From Stenotrophomonas sp. BIO128-Bstrain (lineage in GTDB: Bacteria; Pseudomonadota; Gammaproteobacteria; Xanthomonadales; Xanthomonadaceae): a stretch of DNA of 64,000 bases. Position numbers and translations under genes: made by a program. Of this stretch, positions 42,712-52,457 are shown piece by piece. The DNA lies in the NCBI RefSeq assembly GCF_030128875.1, contig NZ_CP124620.1, positions 2,728,001 to 2,792,000 of the forward strand, written 5' to 3'. Below the pieces are notes generated by a model that had not been told where the DNA came from, did no database searches, and worked only from the letters and a program-made list of their open reading frames with translations. Positions within the stretch are counted from its first letter, which is position 1. Each line of letters starts with the position of its first letter.

Positions 42712-42731
42712 GCAGGTCTGGAAGCAGGAGG

Positions 42732-43040
42732 TTGGGCAAGATTTCTCGCCTTGCCGAGCGGCGGCCGCTGAATGCGACTGTGCAGTTCCGCAAGGGGAAC
42801 GTCCGCACCAATGTCCAGATCCTCGACATTTCCACGCATGGCGTGCGTATTGCCGCGATCCAGGCGCTCCGTATCGGGGACACCTGCTGGATAAGGTTGC
42901 CGCAGCTGGAGCCCCAGCAGGCGAAGGTCGTGTGGGTGGATGAATTCGTGGTCGGCTGCCAGTTCGCCCGGCCGCTGCATCCTTCCGTATTGGATAATAT
43001 CCTGCGCCTGCGGCAGCCCGCCAGCCGGAAACCGGAGTAG
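42732..43040 (+). CDS. PilZ-domain protein (c-di-GMP binding), 5' end uncertain
   Basis: About 102 aa from a TTG at 42732. PilZ features are the arginine motif ERRPLNATVQFRKG and the DxSxxG motif in ILDISTHGVRIAA, followed by KVVWVDEFVVGCQFARPLHP. The family binds cyclic di-GMP. GCAGGAGG lies directly in front of the TTG, too close for a normal ribosome site, and the ISCR breakpoint is only 20 bp upstream. The true N-terminus may have been removed. The VVGCQF/PLHPSVLDNIL style is common in sphingomonads. Confidence 0.72.
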   Translation: MGKISRLAERRPLNATVQFRKGNVRTNVQILDISTHGVRIAAIQALRIGDTCWIRLPQLEPQQAKVVWVDEFVVGCQFARPLHPSVLDNILRLRQPASRKPE

Positions 43041-43126
43041 GCAAGTCACCCCCGAACAGGCGGCCGCCGGACCTCTTTGCGGCGCGCGGATTCCCCTGAC
43101 TGCAAAAAATGCACTAGGCTGGGACG

Positions 43127-44950
43127 ATGTCCGACCTGGCCCTTGTCCTCGCCCTGCTGATTTCCGCCATTGTCATGTTCGCGATCGGCCGTCCGCGAAT
43201 GGATGCCGTTGCGTTGATGATGATCGTGGCGCTGCCGCTTTCCGGGGTCATCACCGTCGAGCAGGCATTCGCCGGCTTCGCGGATCCCAACATCATCCTC
43301 ATCGCCGCGCTTTTCGTTGTGGGCGAGGCGCTGGTCCGGACGGGCGTGGCGCAGATGCTGGGGGACTGGCTTGTCAGCAAGGCCGGCCGCAGCGAGGCCC
43401 GGCTGATCGTGCTGCTGATGATCGTCGTGGCGGGCATCGGCTCGTTCATGAGCTCGACCGGCGTGGTCGCCATTTTCATCCCCATAGTCCTGCGGATCGC
43501 GCGCAACGCCCGCATTCCCGCCAGCCGGCTGATGATGCCGCTGTCGGTCGCGGCATTGCTCAGCGGCATGATGACACTGGTCGCCACGGCGCCCAATCTC
43601 GTGGTCCATGCCGAGCTCGAGCGGCATGGCTATGAGGGATTCAGCTTCTTCGCCTTCACGCCTTTCGGCCTTCCGCTGCTTGTCCTGGCCATCATCTATA
43701 TGCTCGCCGCGCGCCGTTTCCTCGCCGGCGTGCCGGAAGCGGAGCAGGGGCCGGAACGCCCCACCCTTCGCGATTTCATAGAGAAATACGGACTGGAGGG
43801 CCGCGAATACCGCTTTGCGGTGGATCCCTATTCTTCCCTGATCGGACGGCCGCTCGCCACGCTCGACCTGCGCGGCAGCGCCGGGATCAATATCATCGCC
43901 ATCGAGCGTGAGAGGCGCTTTTCCCGCCAGCTTCTGCGCCCGCACGCCCACAGCCAGCTGGAGGCCGGGGACATATTGATGATCGATGCGTGCGGGCGCG
44001 ATCTCGATATCGGGAAAGTGACTCGCAGCTTCAGGCTGCACCCGATGGAACTGGCCGCCAATTATTTCGGGGATCGCAGTCAGGAGATCGGCATGGCCGA
44101 AGTGCTGCTTTCTCCGGATTCGAGGCTGGTGGGCAAAACCGTGGCGGAGGCCGATGTCCGATCGCTTCACGATGTGACGGTCGTCGGGGTCAGGCGCGAA
44201 CGCAAGGCGCTGGAAGAGCCGGTGACGGAAGTGAGGTTCCGCGCCGGGGATATACTCCTTGTCATCGGCCCCTGGCGCGCGATAGAGCGTCTGCCGCGCT
44301 CGCCGGACCGGCTGATCCTGCTGAACCTGCCTGTCGAGAGCGACGATGTAGCGCCCGTCCGGTCGCGCGCGCCATTTGCGGTGGCGATCCTGCTCCTGAC
44401 GGTCTTCATGATGGCCAGCGGCATCGTGCCCAATGTTCTGGCGGCGCTGATCGGCTGCCTGCTTTTCGGCCTTGCCGGCTGCGTCGGCATGAACGGCGCC
44501 TACCGTTCGATCCATTGGCAGACGCTGGTTCTGATCGTCGGCATGCTGCCCTTCTCGATTGCGCTGCAGGAAGTGGGCGGGATCGATCTGGCGGCCGATT
44601 GGCTGTTATCGACGGTAGGGTCCGGTTCTCCGCGTGCCGTGTTGGCTGTTCTGTTCTTCGTCACCGCCCTTCTGGGCATGTTCATCTCCAACACCGCGAC
44701 CGCCGTGCTGATGGCGCCGGTCGCGCTTGCCCTTGCGGCGGGGCTGGAGGCTTCGCCCTATCCCTTCGCCATGACCGTGGCGCTTGCCGCGTCGACGGCC
44801 TTCATGACTCCCGTTTCATCGCCGGTGAACATGCTGGTCGTGGGGCCGGGAAACTATCGCTTCGTCGATTTCGTGAAGATCGGCGTGCCGCTGGCGATGA
44901 TCGCCCTGGTGGTGACGGTCCTTCTCGTGCCGGTTCTGCTGCCGCTATGA
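43127..44950 (+). CDS. SLC13-family permease with two RCK_C (TrkA_C) domains
   Basis: 607 aa. The N-terminal membrane half (LALVLALLISAIVMFAIG, GSFMSSTGVVAIFIPIVL, GMMTLVATAPNLVVHAEL) has the SxTxTxxxF/N-type motif of ion transporters. The middle ~200-400 region is soluble with two RCK_C repeats (RPLATLDLRGSAGINIIAIE... DILMIDACG and KTVAEADVRSLHDVTVVGV... DILLVIGP). The C-terminal half is a second membrane bundle with FMTPVSSPVNMLVVGPGNY. The fold is that of sodium-coupled anion (sulfate/dicarboxylate) carriers; substrate unknown. Complete gene, 86 bp after the PilZ gene. Confidence 0.86.
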   Translation: MSDLALVLALLISAIVMFAIGRPRMDAVALMMIVALPLSGVITVEQAFAGFADPNIILIAALFVVGEALVRTGVAQMLGDWLVSKAGRSEARLIVLLMIVVAGIGSFMSSTGVVAIFIPIVLRIARNARIPASRLMMPLSVAALLSGMMTLVATAPNLVVHAELERHGYEGFSFFAFTPFGLPLLVLAIIYMLAARRFLAGVPEAEQGPERPTLRDFIEKYGLEGREYRFAVDPYSSLIGRPLATLDLRGSAGINIIAIERERRFSRQLLRPHAHSQLEAGDILMIDACGRDLDIGKVTRSFRLHPMELAANYFGDRSQEIGMAEVLLSPDSRLVGKTVAEADVRSLHDVTVVGVRRERKALEEPVTEVRFRAGDILLVIGPWRAIERLPRSPDRLILLNLPVESDDVAPVRSRAPFAVAILLLTVFMMASGIVPNVLAALIGCLLFGLAGCVGMNGAYRSIHWQTLVLIVGMLPFSIALQEVGGIDLAADWLLSTVGSGSPRAVLAVLFFVTALLGMFISNTATAVLMAPVALALAAGLEASPYPFAMTVALAASTAFMTPVSSPVNMLVVGPGNYRFVDFVKIGVPLAMIALVVTVLLVPVLLPL

Positions 44951-44999
44951 TGCGGCAATGCCTTGGAGTCTGGATTCAACGTGGCTTTTTTGTTCCTGA

Positions 45000-45684
45000 T
45001 TACCCGGCTATCGCATCCACGGTTGCCATCCGATAGGGCAGCGGCGGCGTACGGAGCAGCACGTAGGTCAATCGTGCAACCAGCCGATGCAGTTCGAACC
45101 GTCGGTTGAACCGATAGCAGAACTCGCCCAGGTAGCGTTGGGCGTACTTGCGCCGGGGTCCATGGTAGGTGCCGCGCAGAGCGGTCTTCACGTTGCCCAG
45201 CATGACGTTGACCCAGCGCAGTGCCGGATGGTCGCACTTGTGCCCACCGCTGCCCGTCCGCAGCCGGCGATGGCTGGTGCCGGCCACCTCGCCCACCGCA
45301 TTGAACCCTGCCAGGGCATCGGATACGACGACGGTATCGGGGGCCAGGTGGCGCGTGGCCCAGGCGCCGATCTCATCGGCGCTGAATCCCTTGACGACAT
45401 CCAGCCGCATCACTTCCGGATGGCCCTCCTCGGAGCACTGCACGGCGGCCACGAACGCCTGCTTCCCGTCGGCACCGCGGCCACGTGGCCCACCCCGGCG
45501 CTCGCCGCCGAAATAGGCATCGTCCAGTTGGACCCAGCCGGCCAACTGGCGCCTGCCTTCACGCTCGACCATGGCCTGCATCAGCTTGTGCTTGAGCAGC
45601 CAGGCCGCGTCGTAGCCGATCCCCAGCTCCCGCGACAGTGCCAGAGCCGATCGGCCCGTCTTGGTGTTGGCGCGCATCCAGAAC
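45000..45684 (-). pseudogene. IS1595-family transposase, N-terminally truncated
   Basis: About 228 residues from WMRANTKTGRSALALSREL through GYDAAWLLKHKLMQAM to the DDE (ISXO2-like) domain: VQLDDAYFGGERRGGPRGRG, VVSDALAGFNAV and the C-terminal LGEFCYRFNRRFELHRLVAR. The frame ends at 45000. The N-terminal zinc-binding part is missing because the IS21 element starts at about 45685. A terminal-repeat-like TCTGGATTCAACGTGGC lies at 44970. The IS21 insertion therefore followed the IS1595 one. Confidence 0.82.
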
Positions 45685-45780
45685 TGACCCACTTTCGGCG
45701 GTGATGCGCGGGTAAAACTGACCCACCTGAAGCCCACATCCTGAGCATCTTTTGCTCGGGGGATTTCAGGAGTGATCACC

Positions 45781-47280
45781 ATGGTCATGTTGGCCAAGAT
45801 CCGGCGGATGCATTTCCGCGATGGCCTGCCGCTGCGCGAGATCGCCAAGCGCACGGGCCTATCCCGCAATACCATCCGGCGATGGCTGCGCAGCGGCCAG
45901 TCCGAGCCGGTCTATCCCAGGCGAGCCTCGCCCTCCCGGCTCGATCCCTACCGGTCCCAGTTGGAGACGTGGCTGCGTGCCGACAGCCATCGTCCCCGGC
46001 GGGAACAACGCACCGCCAAGGTGCTGTTCTCGCAGTTGCAGGCGATCGGCTATCCGGGCACCTACACCCGGGTGACGGCCTTCATCCGCCAGTGGAAGGC
46101 GGCCGGCGGCGCCAGCCGCCGCCCGGCCTTCGTGCCGTTGCACTTTCCTCCGGGTGAAGCCTTCCAGTTCGACTGGAGCCGCGAGTACGCCTTCGTCGGC
46201 AGCCACGCCAAGATGCCGCTGGATCTCGCCCACGTGAAGCTGGCCTGCAGCCGCGCCTTCTGGTTGGTGGCCTATCCCACCCAGAGCCACGAGATGCTGT
46301 TCGATGCTCATACCCAGGCGTTTACCGCCTTCGGTGGCGTGCCGCGCCGCGGCATCTACGACAACATGAAGACGGCGGTGGACGGGATCGGCCAGCACCG
46401 GGAACGGCGGGTCAACGCCCGCTTCCACGCCATGACCAGCCACTACCTGTTCGCCGCGGAGTTCTGCAACCGCGCCGCGGGTTGGGAGAAGGGGCGGGTC
46501 GAGAAGAACGTGCAGGACCGGCGCCGACAGATCTGGATCGAGGCCGGGGCCCGCCACTGGCCAGATCTGGACACCCTCAACGCCTGGCTCGCCAGCGAGT
46601 GCCGCGCCGCTTGGCCGATGCAGGCGCATCCGGATGCCTCCGACATCACCGTGGCCGAAGCTCTGGAGGACGAACAGCCCCACCTGATGCCGATGCCCGC
46701 GCCCTTCGACGGCTACATCGAGCGGCCGGTGCGGGTCAGTTCGACCGCGCTGGTCAGCTTCCAGCGCAACCGCTACAGCGTGCCGTGCGAACACGCCCAC
46801 GCCGTCGCCAGCCTGCGCGTGTATCCCTTCGAACTGGCCGTGGTGGTCGGCGAGGCCGAGGTCGCCCGCCACCGGCGCAGCTTCGAGCGTGATCGGGTCC
46901 ACTACGACTGGCAGCACTACATCGCCCTGGTCCAGCGCAAGCCGGGGGCACTGCGTGACGGCGCGCCGTTCCTGTCCATGCCCGATCCGCTGCGCAAGCT
47001 GCAGCAGGTGTTGCTGCGCCAGCCTCACGGCGACCGCGCCATGGCCCAGGTGCTGGCCGCCGTACCCGTGCACGGGCTCGAAGCGGTACTGGTGGCGGTG
47101 GAACTGGCACTCGAGTCCGGCCTGGTGCGCGCCGACCACGTGCTCAACGTGCTGGGGCGATTGCAGCATCCGGACCGCACGATCGAGACGGTCGCCTCGC
47201 GAGTGACGCTGCGTCATCCGCCGGTGTCCGATCCGGCCCGCTACGACGCCCTGCGGGAGGCAGATCATGTCGACGCCTGA
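45781..47280 (+). CDS. istA: IS21 transposase IstA
   Basis: 499 aa. N-terminal helix-turn-helix ([20 protein letters not shown]) and rve core: Asp in [11 protein letters not shown], Asp in [12 protein letters not shown], Glu in [13 protein letters not shown]. The C-terminal Mu-transposase-like barrel contains [21 protein letters not shown] prefer ATG 45781, with AGGAG eight bases upstream, to the GTG at 45772. It overlaps istB by 14 bp, the translational coupling expected in IS21. Confidence 0.92.
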   Translation: MVMLAKIRRMHFRDGLPLREIAKRTGLSRNTIRRWLRSGQSEPVYPRRASPSRLDPYRSQLETWLRADSHRPRREQRTAKVLFSQLQAIGYPGTYTRVTAFIRQWKAAGGASRRPAFVPLHFPPGEAFQFDWSREYAFVGSHAKMPLDLAHVKLACSRAFWLVAYPTQSHEMLFDAHTQAFTAFGGVPRRGIYDNMKTAVDGIGQHRERRVNARFHAMTSHYLFAAEFCNRAAGWEKGRVEKNVQDRRRQIWIEAGARHWPDLDTLNAWLASECRAAWPMQAHPDASDITVAEALEDEQPHLMPMPAPFDGYIERPVRVSSTALVSFQRNRYSVPCEHAHAVASLRVYPFELAVVVGEAEVARHRRSFERDRVHYDWQHYIALVQRKPGALRDGAPFLSMPDPLRKLQQVLLRQPHGDRAMAQVLAAVPVHGLEAVLVAVELALESGLVRADHVLNVLGRLQHPDRTIETVASRVTLRHPPVSDPARYDALREADHVDA

Positions 47281-48058
47281 CCTGCCGCTGCGCATGCAGC
47301 AGCTCAAGCTGCACGGCATGGCCAGCCAGTGGCCCGAACTGCTGGCCAAGATGCGCCTGCACACCATGGAGCCCGAACACTGGATGGCCGAACTGCTGCA
47401 GGCCGAGTCCGCCGAACGGCAGGTTCGTGCCCAGGCCAACCAGATGAAGGCCGCACGTTTCCCCGTCCATCGTGACCTGCTCGGGTTCGACTTCGCGGCC
47501 AGTCCCGTTGATCGCGCACTGGTCGAACGACTCCACCAGGGTGACTTCATCCACACCCCCGAGAACGTCGTCCTTGTCGGTGGACCGGGCACCGGCAAGA
47601 CCCACCTGGCCACCGCCATCGGCATCCAGGCCGTGCGCCAGCATCGCCTGCGCGTGCGCTTCTTCTCCACCATCGAACTGGTCAATGCGCTGGAGAAGGA
47701 ACAGGCCCAGGGCAAGGCCGGGCAGATCGCCCTGCGCCTGACCTATGCCGACCTGGTCATCCTCGATGAACTGGGCTACCTGCCGTTCACCCCCTCAGGC
47801 GGCGCGCTGCTGTTCCACCTGATCAGCAAGCTCTACGAGCGCACCAGCCTCGCCATCACCACCAACTTGGCCTTCTCCGAATGGGGTCAGGTGTTCGGCG
47901 ACGCCAAGATGACCACCGCGCTGCTGGATCGCATCACCCACCACTGCCACATCCTGGAGACCGGCAACGACTCCTGGCGGCTGCGCAACAGCACCGCCGC
48001 CAACAAGACCAAAGCCAGAATCAGGGCAAAGGAGGCCACCACCCAGACCACCAACTGA
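47267..48058 (+). CDS. istB: IS21 helper ATPase IstB
   Basis: 263 aa AAA+ protein of the DnaC/IstB family. Walker A is [15 protein letters not shown], Walker [15 protein letters not shown], sensor-like [14 protein letters not shown], and [18 protein letters not shown] lies near the C-terminus. IstB assembles on target DNA and activates IstA. GGGAGG precedes the ATG inside the end of istA. Complete. Confidence 0.94.
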   Translation: MSTPDLPLRMQQLKLHGMASQWPELLAKMRLHTMEPEHWMAELLQAESAERQVRAQANQMKAARFPVHRDLLGFDFAASPVDRALVERLHQGDFIHTPENVVLVGGPGTGKTHLATAIGIQAVRQHRLRVRFFSTIELVNALEKEQAQGKAGQIALRLTYADLVILDELGYLPFTPSGGALLFHLISKLYERTSLAITTNLAFSEWGQVFGDAKMTTALLDRITHHCHILETGNDSWRLRNSTAANKTKARIRAKEATTQTTN

Positions 48059-48112
48059 TACCCTCAGCCCCGTACACCGGGTGGGTCAAAGTTCAACGCG
48101 CAGCCTGGGTCA

Positions 48113-48258
48113 GTTTTAAGTGCGCGCCAACAACTAGCCATCAACTCCGTACCAAATGAACTGTGCCGCAAGGTAGATATCACTCCTACGGCCAGCAACG
48201 AGAACGCCATTGCAGCGATAGCCGGCCAGTAAGCTTGAATCAGGTTCATCCATCGCAT
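48113..48258 (-). pseudogene. Small single-helix membrane frame cut by IS21
   Basis: ATG 48258 opens a frame (MRWMNLIQAYWPAIAAMAFS, then LLAVGVISTLRHSSFGTELM) with one clear membrane helix that runs into the IS21 end at 48112. Translation past that point is IS-derived. No family recognised. It lies downstream of ginD on the same strand. Confidence 0.35.
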
Positions 48259-48293
48259 CCCACACTCCAGTGACCCGAAGCTACTCCACGTGA

Positions 48294-48329
48294 GTCTCAA
48301 AAACTGAGACAACAACGCTCAAGTGAGAC
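48294..48329. repeat. TGAGAC palindrome with an extra half-site
   Basis: GTCTCA-AAAAC-TGAGAC (48294-48310) is a perfect 6-bp inverted repeat with a 5-base spacer. A third TGAGAC half follows at 48324-48329. It sits between the truncated small frame and ginD and could be an operator, a weak terminator or a recombinase-binding site. Confidence 0.5.
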
Positions 48330-48402
48330 ATCCTCGCTCCCTGCTGCATCAAGATCTGCCAACTGTTCGACCGCTTGCCGATGCTCGATGCAATTCGAAA
48401 AT

Positions 48403-48837
48403 CTACCTACTCTTCCCTTTCGCCCCATGTCCTGACCGATCAACCGCAGGCAGTGGTTTATCCAAATTCAAGCTATCCATCCGCACGTTGTTGGCGTACG
48501 CGTTGTATTGCCACCGCCGAAATTGATCAAGCAGCAACGTGTTGGTGGCTTCAAGCCGGCTCACCTGCGCCTCAAGATCCGCGATCCGCCGATTTGCAAC
48601 TTCCATCGTGAAGTCTCTTGGCCGTTGATCCCTAACCTCTCTCAGCTCCTGCTGCCGACGCCGGTAGTGTTCCTTGATTGCAGGATAATTGAGCAACGCA
48701 TGGCGGCTCACGGAATCGATGCCAAGCGCTTGGGCAACTCGATCGCAGTAAGCATCCCAGGTCAACTTGCCTTCCCATTGATCCAATACCCGCAGGATCT
48801 TGGGTAGGGTCGATTTCGTGACAATCTTCTTCGGCAT
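48403..48837 (-). CDS. ginD: GinD-like accessory protein of the GInt recombinase module
   Basis: 144 aa. The N-terminal half has a helix-turn-helix feel (TWDAYCDRVAQALGIDSVSR). The C-terminal half is a coiled coil (VANRRIADLEAQVSRLEATN) followed by a disordered basic tail. GInt islands carry three tyrosine recombinases plus one small protein of this size, needed for recombination. Here it follows ginC after 4 bp on the same strand, which is the main reason for the assignment. Tn554-type TnpC proteins have a similar position. Confidence 0.62.
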   Translation of the reverse strand: MPKKIVTKSTLPKILRVLDQWEGKLTWDAYCDRVAQALGIDSVSRHALLNYPAIKEHYRRRQQELREVRDQRPRDFTMEVANRRIADLEAQVSRLEATNTLLLDQFRRWQYNAYANNVRMDSLNLDKPLPAVDRSGHGAKGKSR

Positions 48838-48841
48838 GGCT

Positions 48842-50875
48842 TTATGCGAGTGCCAAGGGAATTACGCGAGGATGCAGAGCCAGAGCATCGGGCAGGACTA
48901 CGCCTAGTTCAATCAGCGCTCGCCGCACTGGCGAAGGATCGTGACCATCTGGAATGCGCAAGACAGTGCCATCGGGCACGCCATCATGCTCCAACGTCAT
49001 GCGCATCGCCTGCACATGTGCCAACTTCCATTTATGGTTGTCCACCCATCGGTCTGCGCCGAAGTCCCCAGCTTCGCGAGCCTCGAGGGCCCGATCAAGA
49101 AGCGCTTTGGTTTGCGCCTCCAGAAGCAGGATTCGATCCAATGTCACGTGATCCCCCTTGATGCATACATGCTCCTTGCAAGTCATGCATTCACGCTGTT
49201 TTTGGCAGGGACTCATCGCGTAATCGTGAACGCACATCCCGTAGAGCGTAGCTTTGGCGGTCCCCAGGCGATCTACCCCAAGCTCTTGATAAGTGACCGG
49301 TTGACGGCTCTGGAATCGTTCAAGTAGCGACTTATGTTCCACCTTGAGGATGTCTCGCACCTCTCTCATGCGCTCCTCTGGCGAACGATGATCGTAGTGC
49401 GCGTTGTCGGCAACACGGGCGCGGCCCGACCACTGAGCCAACGTCATCTCGTCCATACCGCCCCGCTGACTCAGGGTATTGAGCCAATGACGGGGCTGAT
49501 GAGTCGTGAGCTTGATTGGACTTCCATCTGAGTTCCGATAGCCCTTCTTCTCGAAGAGCGAGAGATCCGAACTCCCGCCCAGGCGATCATTCACCATCGT
49601 TGATGTGGCGATTGCCCATGAGAACCGCTTGACTTCATGTTCGCGATGGAACTCGTTCACGCGGTGCAGGCAGAGGGCATCCCAGATCTTCACTGTCCTG
49701 CTGTCATCAATGAATGGCCAATCCGGCCCGGCGCACCCTTCAAAAACGTAGGCGGCCAGATCCTTGTAGGAGATGTCACCCCGATCAAGGAGCTTTTTCA
49801 ACCGCTTGTCCCCAACCACCTGCGACCAAGTGGGCGTGCCGTCAGTACGGTACGTTTTTCTGTGAACCCGAAGCCCTAGAGCAGCTGCCACTTCATTCGG
49901 CATCAGCAGACGATCGGCGGCATCGCCCACCGTCACCACACAGCCCGGATGATCCATAAATCTTCCAGGGTGATCATGAGCGAAGCGGGCAGCCGCACGA
50001 GCGGGAGCGCCGATTTGGGTCAGCCGACGCACGGCTTCGATGACAACATCCTGCATCACCGAAGGCACCCACTTCTTCGTGGCTCCCTTGCCCTTCGCTG
50101 CCCGCCATCGCAGGCACATTTGCGGCGCTCCATATTCGTCGGTATCCCACTGAATGCAGTCAACTGGAAGCGCGAGCACCTCAGAAATTCGCGACGGTGC
50201 AACCATCAAAAGCGTGGCGATAGAGGAAAAATATTGAGTCTCGACATCATCGGCGGCTGCAAACATTTCAGCCAAAGCGAACATTGCCTCGTTGGACGGC
50301 AGCTTCGCTGCACGGTGTGCTTTCCCCGCGCCTCCGATGTCTTCGGTCAGTATCTTCGGCTTCGGGAACGGCGACTTCCACTGCTGCAAGGAAGGGACAA
50401 TCTTTTTCTCCCGAAGGAATTCGACAATGCGAGCCATCTGACGCCCCGTCTGGCATCTCTCGTCGTCGCTCTTGTAGAACTCCCGACACTTGGCAGCCGC
50501 CACATCCATCACAGCCCCGTTCAGGCCGCTGACGTCGGCACCTCCGCGGGACTCAAGAAGAGCCGCTTCAATGCAACGCAATGCTCGAAGCGGATAGTCA
50601 ATGTTCTTAACGGGCTTGTGACTGTACGTATAACGAACGTATGCCTTGGCGAATTGGATGAACGGCTCTGCCATCGGGGTGAAACGATGGCTCGTTAATT
50701 CCTTCGTCTTCGTGGCAAATACAACTGATGTCTTTCCAAGCCTCCACTTGTGCTCTTCCCAACCGTCTCGCCCACCGAATGCGGTTAGATCTTCACGTGC
50801 AAGCCGTATGAACTCAGCCAAATTTTCGCTGGCAAATCGTGCGTCACGCGGTACAAAGAGGACGACATCAGCCAT
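48842..50875 (-). CDS. ginC: GinC-like tyrosine recombinase with Cys-rich C-terminus
   Basis: 677 aa. Catalytic residues of tyrosine recombinases are visible: Arg in APSRISEVLALPVDC, Lys region KGKGATKKWVPS, HxxR in THQPRHWLNTLS, and the terminal SGRARVADNAHYDHRS with the nucleophilic Tyr. A C-terminal extension of ~150 residues contains a cysteine cluster (CVHDYAMSPCQKQRECMTC, then C-I-K) that may bind zinc. The ATG at 50875 overlaps the end of ginB by 8 bp, showing tight coupling. Confidence 0.75.
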   Translation of the reverse strand: MADVVLFVPRDARFASENLAEFIRLAREDLTAFGGRDGWEEHKWRLGKTSVVFATKTKELTSHRFTPMAEPFIQFAKAYVRYTYSHKPVKNIDYPLRALRCIEAALLESRGGADVSGLNGAVMDVAAAKCREFYKSDDERCQTGRQMARIVEFLREKKIVPSLQQWKSPFPKPKILTEDIGGAGKAHRAAKLPSNEAMFALAEMFAAADDVETQYFSSIATLLMVAPSRISEVLALPVDCIQWDTDEYGAPQMCLRWRAAKGKGATKKWVPSVMQDVVIEAVRRLTQIGAPARAAARFAHDHPGRFMDHPGCVVTVGDAADRLLMPNEVAAALGLRVHRKTYRTDGTPTWSQVVGDKRLKKLLDRGDISYKDLAAYVFEGCAGPDWPFIDDSRTVKIWDALCLHRVNEFHREHEVKRFSWAIATSTMVNDRLGGSSDLSLFEKKGYRNSDGSPIKLTTHQPRHWLNTLSQRGGMDEMTLAQWSGRARVADNAHYDHRSPEERMREVRDILKVEHKSLLERFQSRQPVTYQELGVDRLGTAKATLYGMCVHDYAMSPCQKQRECMTCKEHVCIKGDHVTLDRILLLEAQTKALLDRALEAREAGDFGADRWVDNHKWKLAHVQAMRMTLEHDGVPDGTVLRIPDGHDPSPVRRALIELGVVLPDALALHPRVIPLALA

Positions 50876-52457
50876 CGGCCACCTCAGCGAGGCACGATGC
50901 GCCAGCCAGTTGTTGACGCATGGCAGCGCACTTCGAGACGCAGTCTTCCACAGCAAGTATCAGGAGATCATTGGCGTTGACCACCACCTCCGCACATCCA
51001 GCCTCCTTCACCCTGAGTTTCTCAGCGTAAAGATCCTCGAGCACTTCCGAATGTGGAGCGTCGAGCCAGGGCTGGAAGTGCACGCATGTATAGCAAGCGC
51101 GATATCCACTGGCGCAGAAGCCAAAGTTTCCGCATGTCCCCACGGCGTTCTGCCGATCATTCGACACACGACTGGTAGGGTCGTCGCCGCGTATCGCGTC
51201 ACGTTCGCTGCGAACCAGCGTTCCTAGACAAGCTTGTGCAAATGGCGCAAGGGCGGGGCCCACTATCCGGTCGATGAACACCGCCTCTTGGGCCGTATTC
51301 TCGGTATAGACCTTGACCTGCTGGATGTCGGATTGGTCCAACAACTCTGCGATCACGTATGCCCCGAATCCTTCCCTCCGAAGTTTCGTACCTCGTGTGT
51401 AGCGGAATCTCGTGGCTGTGAGGCGGAGATATTCGCCAGTCCGCTCCGAGCGCGCTGTGCACGCTTGTGCGACGCGCTGTAGCGCCTGACTAAATGATGT
51501 CGTCGTCGCGTGCAAAAGATCAGGCGTACCTCCAAGAAGCAACTCTTTAAGCGCGAAACCATCGGTGTTGCGTCGAAGTGTGTACGCCTTGGATGCATTG
51601 ATGAAGATCGGAATTTCATCCCGCAGCGATGCGTGCAACGTATATCCCACTCGACTCTCGACAAGTTTGACTGAGCCCCTGTGCTGTTGCTGCAACACAA
51701 CGCCAAGATCGTTCGGGATTGGAAGTGAACGAAACTCACCGCGGAAGGAGCCACCTCGCTGCTTGGAGCGTGGAACATTTAGCGTATAGAAGCTATCGCC
51801 TGCCTTCGGCAAAGCCAGATCCTTGCCTCTGAGCGCAGCGATCTGGATGGGTCGCCGAGCAGTCATTGCCAGCATCAACAGATAGGCGTAATCCTCGAAA
51901 TCAATCGTTTTCTGGACCACCGCGAGATTCGCCCAATCCAATAGGGACTGCAGCTCAATATCCGTGAAAGGTCCCGTTTCTGGGCAGCCGTTTGCCACAG
52001 CTGCGCCTTTTTCATTGCCGGTGATACGCCAACCTTCAAGTAGTTCAACCACATCCTTGGAGATCCCAGCGAACCCATAGTCATGCCATGCCAGCAAGAA
52101 CCCCTTGAGCCCCCCCAGATTCCACTCCCCATCCAATCCGAGTGAGGCTCTCCAGTTCATGAGCGAAGCCGGAGACACTTCAGCAGACCCCGTTTCACGA
52201 ATGAACCGCTTCATGCGCTCAGCCATGTTGTAGGTATGTGAGGCGGATTGCTCCTCTGCGTAGCGCTGAAGGGTGAGGCGGGCACCCTGCCTACAATCCG
52301 GCTCAAGGTCATCTATGACACCAAGCGAGATTTGAACATCCTTATTGAGCTTCCACTGCATGTCCTTCGGATCGAATGAATAGCCATCCTTCGATATAGC
52401 CATACGCGGCGAAGCAGTCTCTGGTACGGCTGCATTCGCCTTAGCGCTTGCCTTCAT
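50868..52457 (-). CDS. ginB: GinB-like tyrosine recombinase
   Basis: 529 aa from ATG 52457 (MKASAKANAAVPETASPRMA); the frame extends upstream but only in the shadow of ginA. N-terminal SAM-like binding region (RYAEEQSASHTYNMAERMKR), then the catalytic domain with Arg in TARRPIQIAALRG, an RFRYTRGTKLRREG box in place of the usual HxxR, and Tyr in IQQVKVYTENTAQE. A C-terminal cysteine stretch (CGNFGFCASGYRACYTCVHF) resembles a zinc-binding knuckle. It overlaps ginA by 17 bp and ginC by 8 bp. Confidence 0.75.
   Translation of the reverse strand: MKASAKANAAVPETASPRMAISKDGYSFDPKDMQWKLNKDVQISLGVIDDLEPDCRQGARLTLQRYAEEQSASHTYNMAERMKRFIRETGSAEVSPASLMNWRASLGLDGEWNLGGLKGFLLAWHDYGFAGISKDVVELLEGWRITGNEKGAAVANGCPETGPFTDIELQSLLDWANLAVVQKTIDFEDYAYLLMLAMTARRPIQIAALRGKDLALPKAGDSFYTLNVPRSKQRGGSFRGEFRSLPIPNDLGVVLQQQHRGSVKLVESRVGYTLHASLRDEIPIFINASKAYTLRRNTDGFALKELLLGGTPDLLHATTTSFSQALQRVAQACTARSERTGEYLRLTATRFRYTRGTKLRREGFGAYVIAELLDQSDIQQVKVYTENTAQEAVFIDRIVGPALAPFAQACLGTLVRSERDAIRGDDPTSRVSNDRQNAVGTCGNFGFCASGYRACYTCVHFQPWLDAPHSEVLEDLYAEKLRVKEAGCAEVVVNANDLLILAVEDCVSKCAAMRQQLAGASCLAEVADG

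Larger units (their letters stand above)
45685..48112 (+). mobile_element. IS21-family element (istA-istB)
   Basis: About 2.43 kb. Both ends carry AACTGACCCA-type repeats: 45682 and again at 45715 on the left, inverted (TGGGTCAGTT) at 48106 with a second GTGGGTCAAAG at 48081 on the right, the multiple terminal repeats usual for IS21. The exact outer bases and target duplication could not be fixed by eye. The element splits an IS1595 remnant (left) from a small membrane frame of the GInt region (right). Confidence 0.85.
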
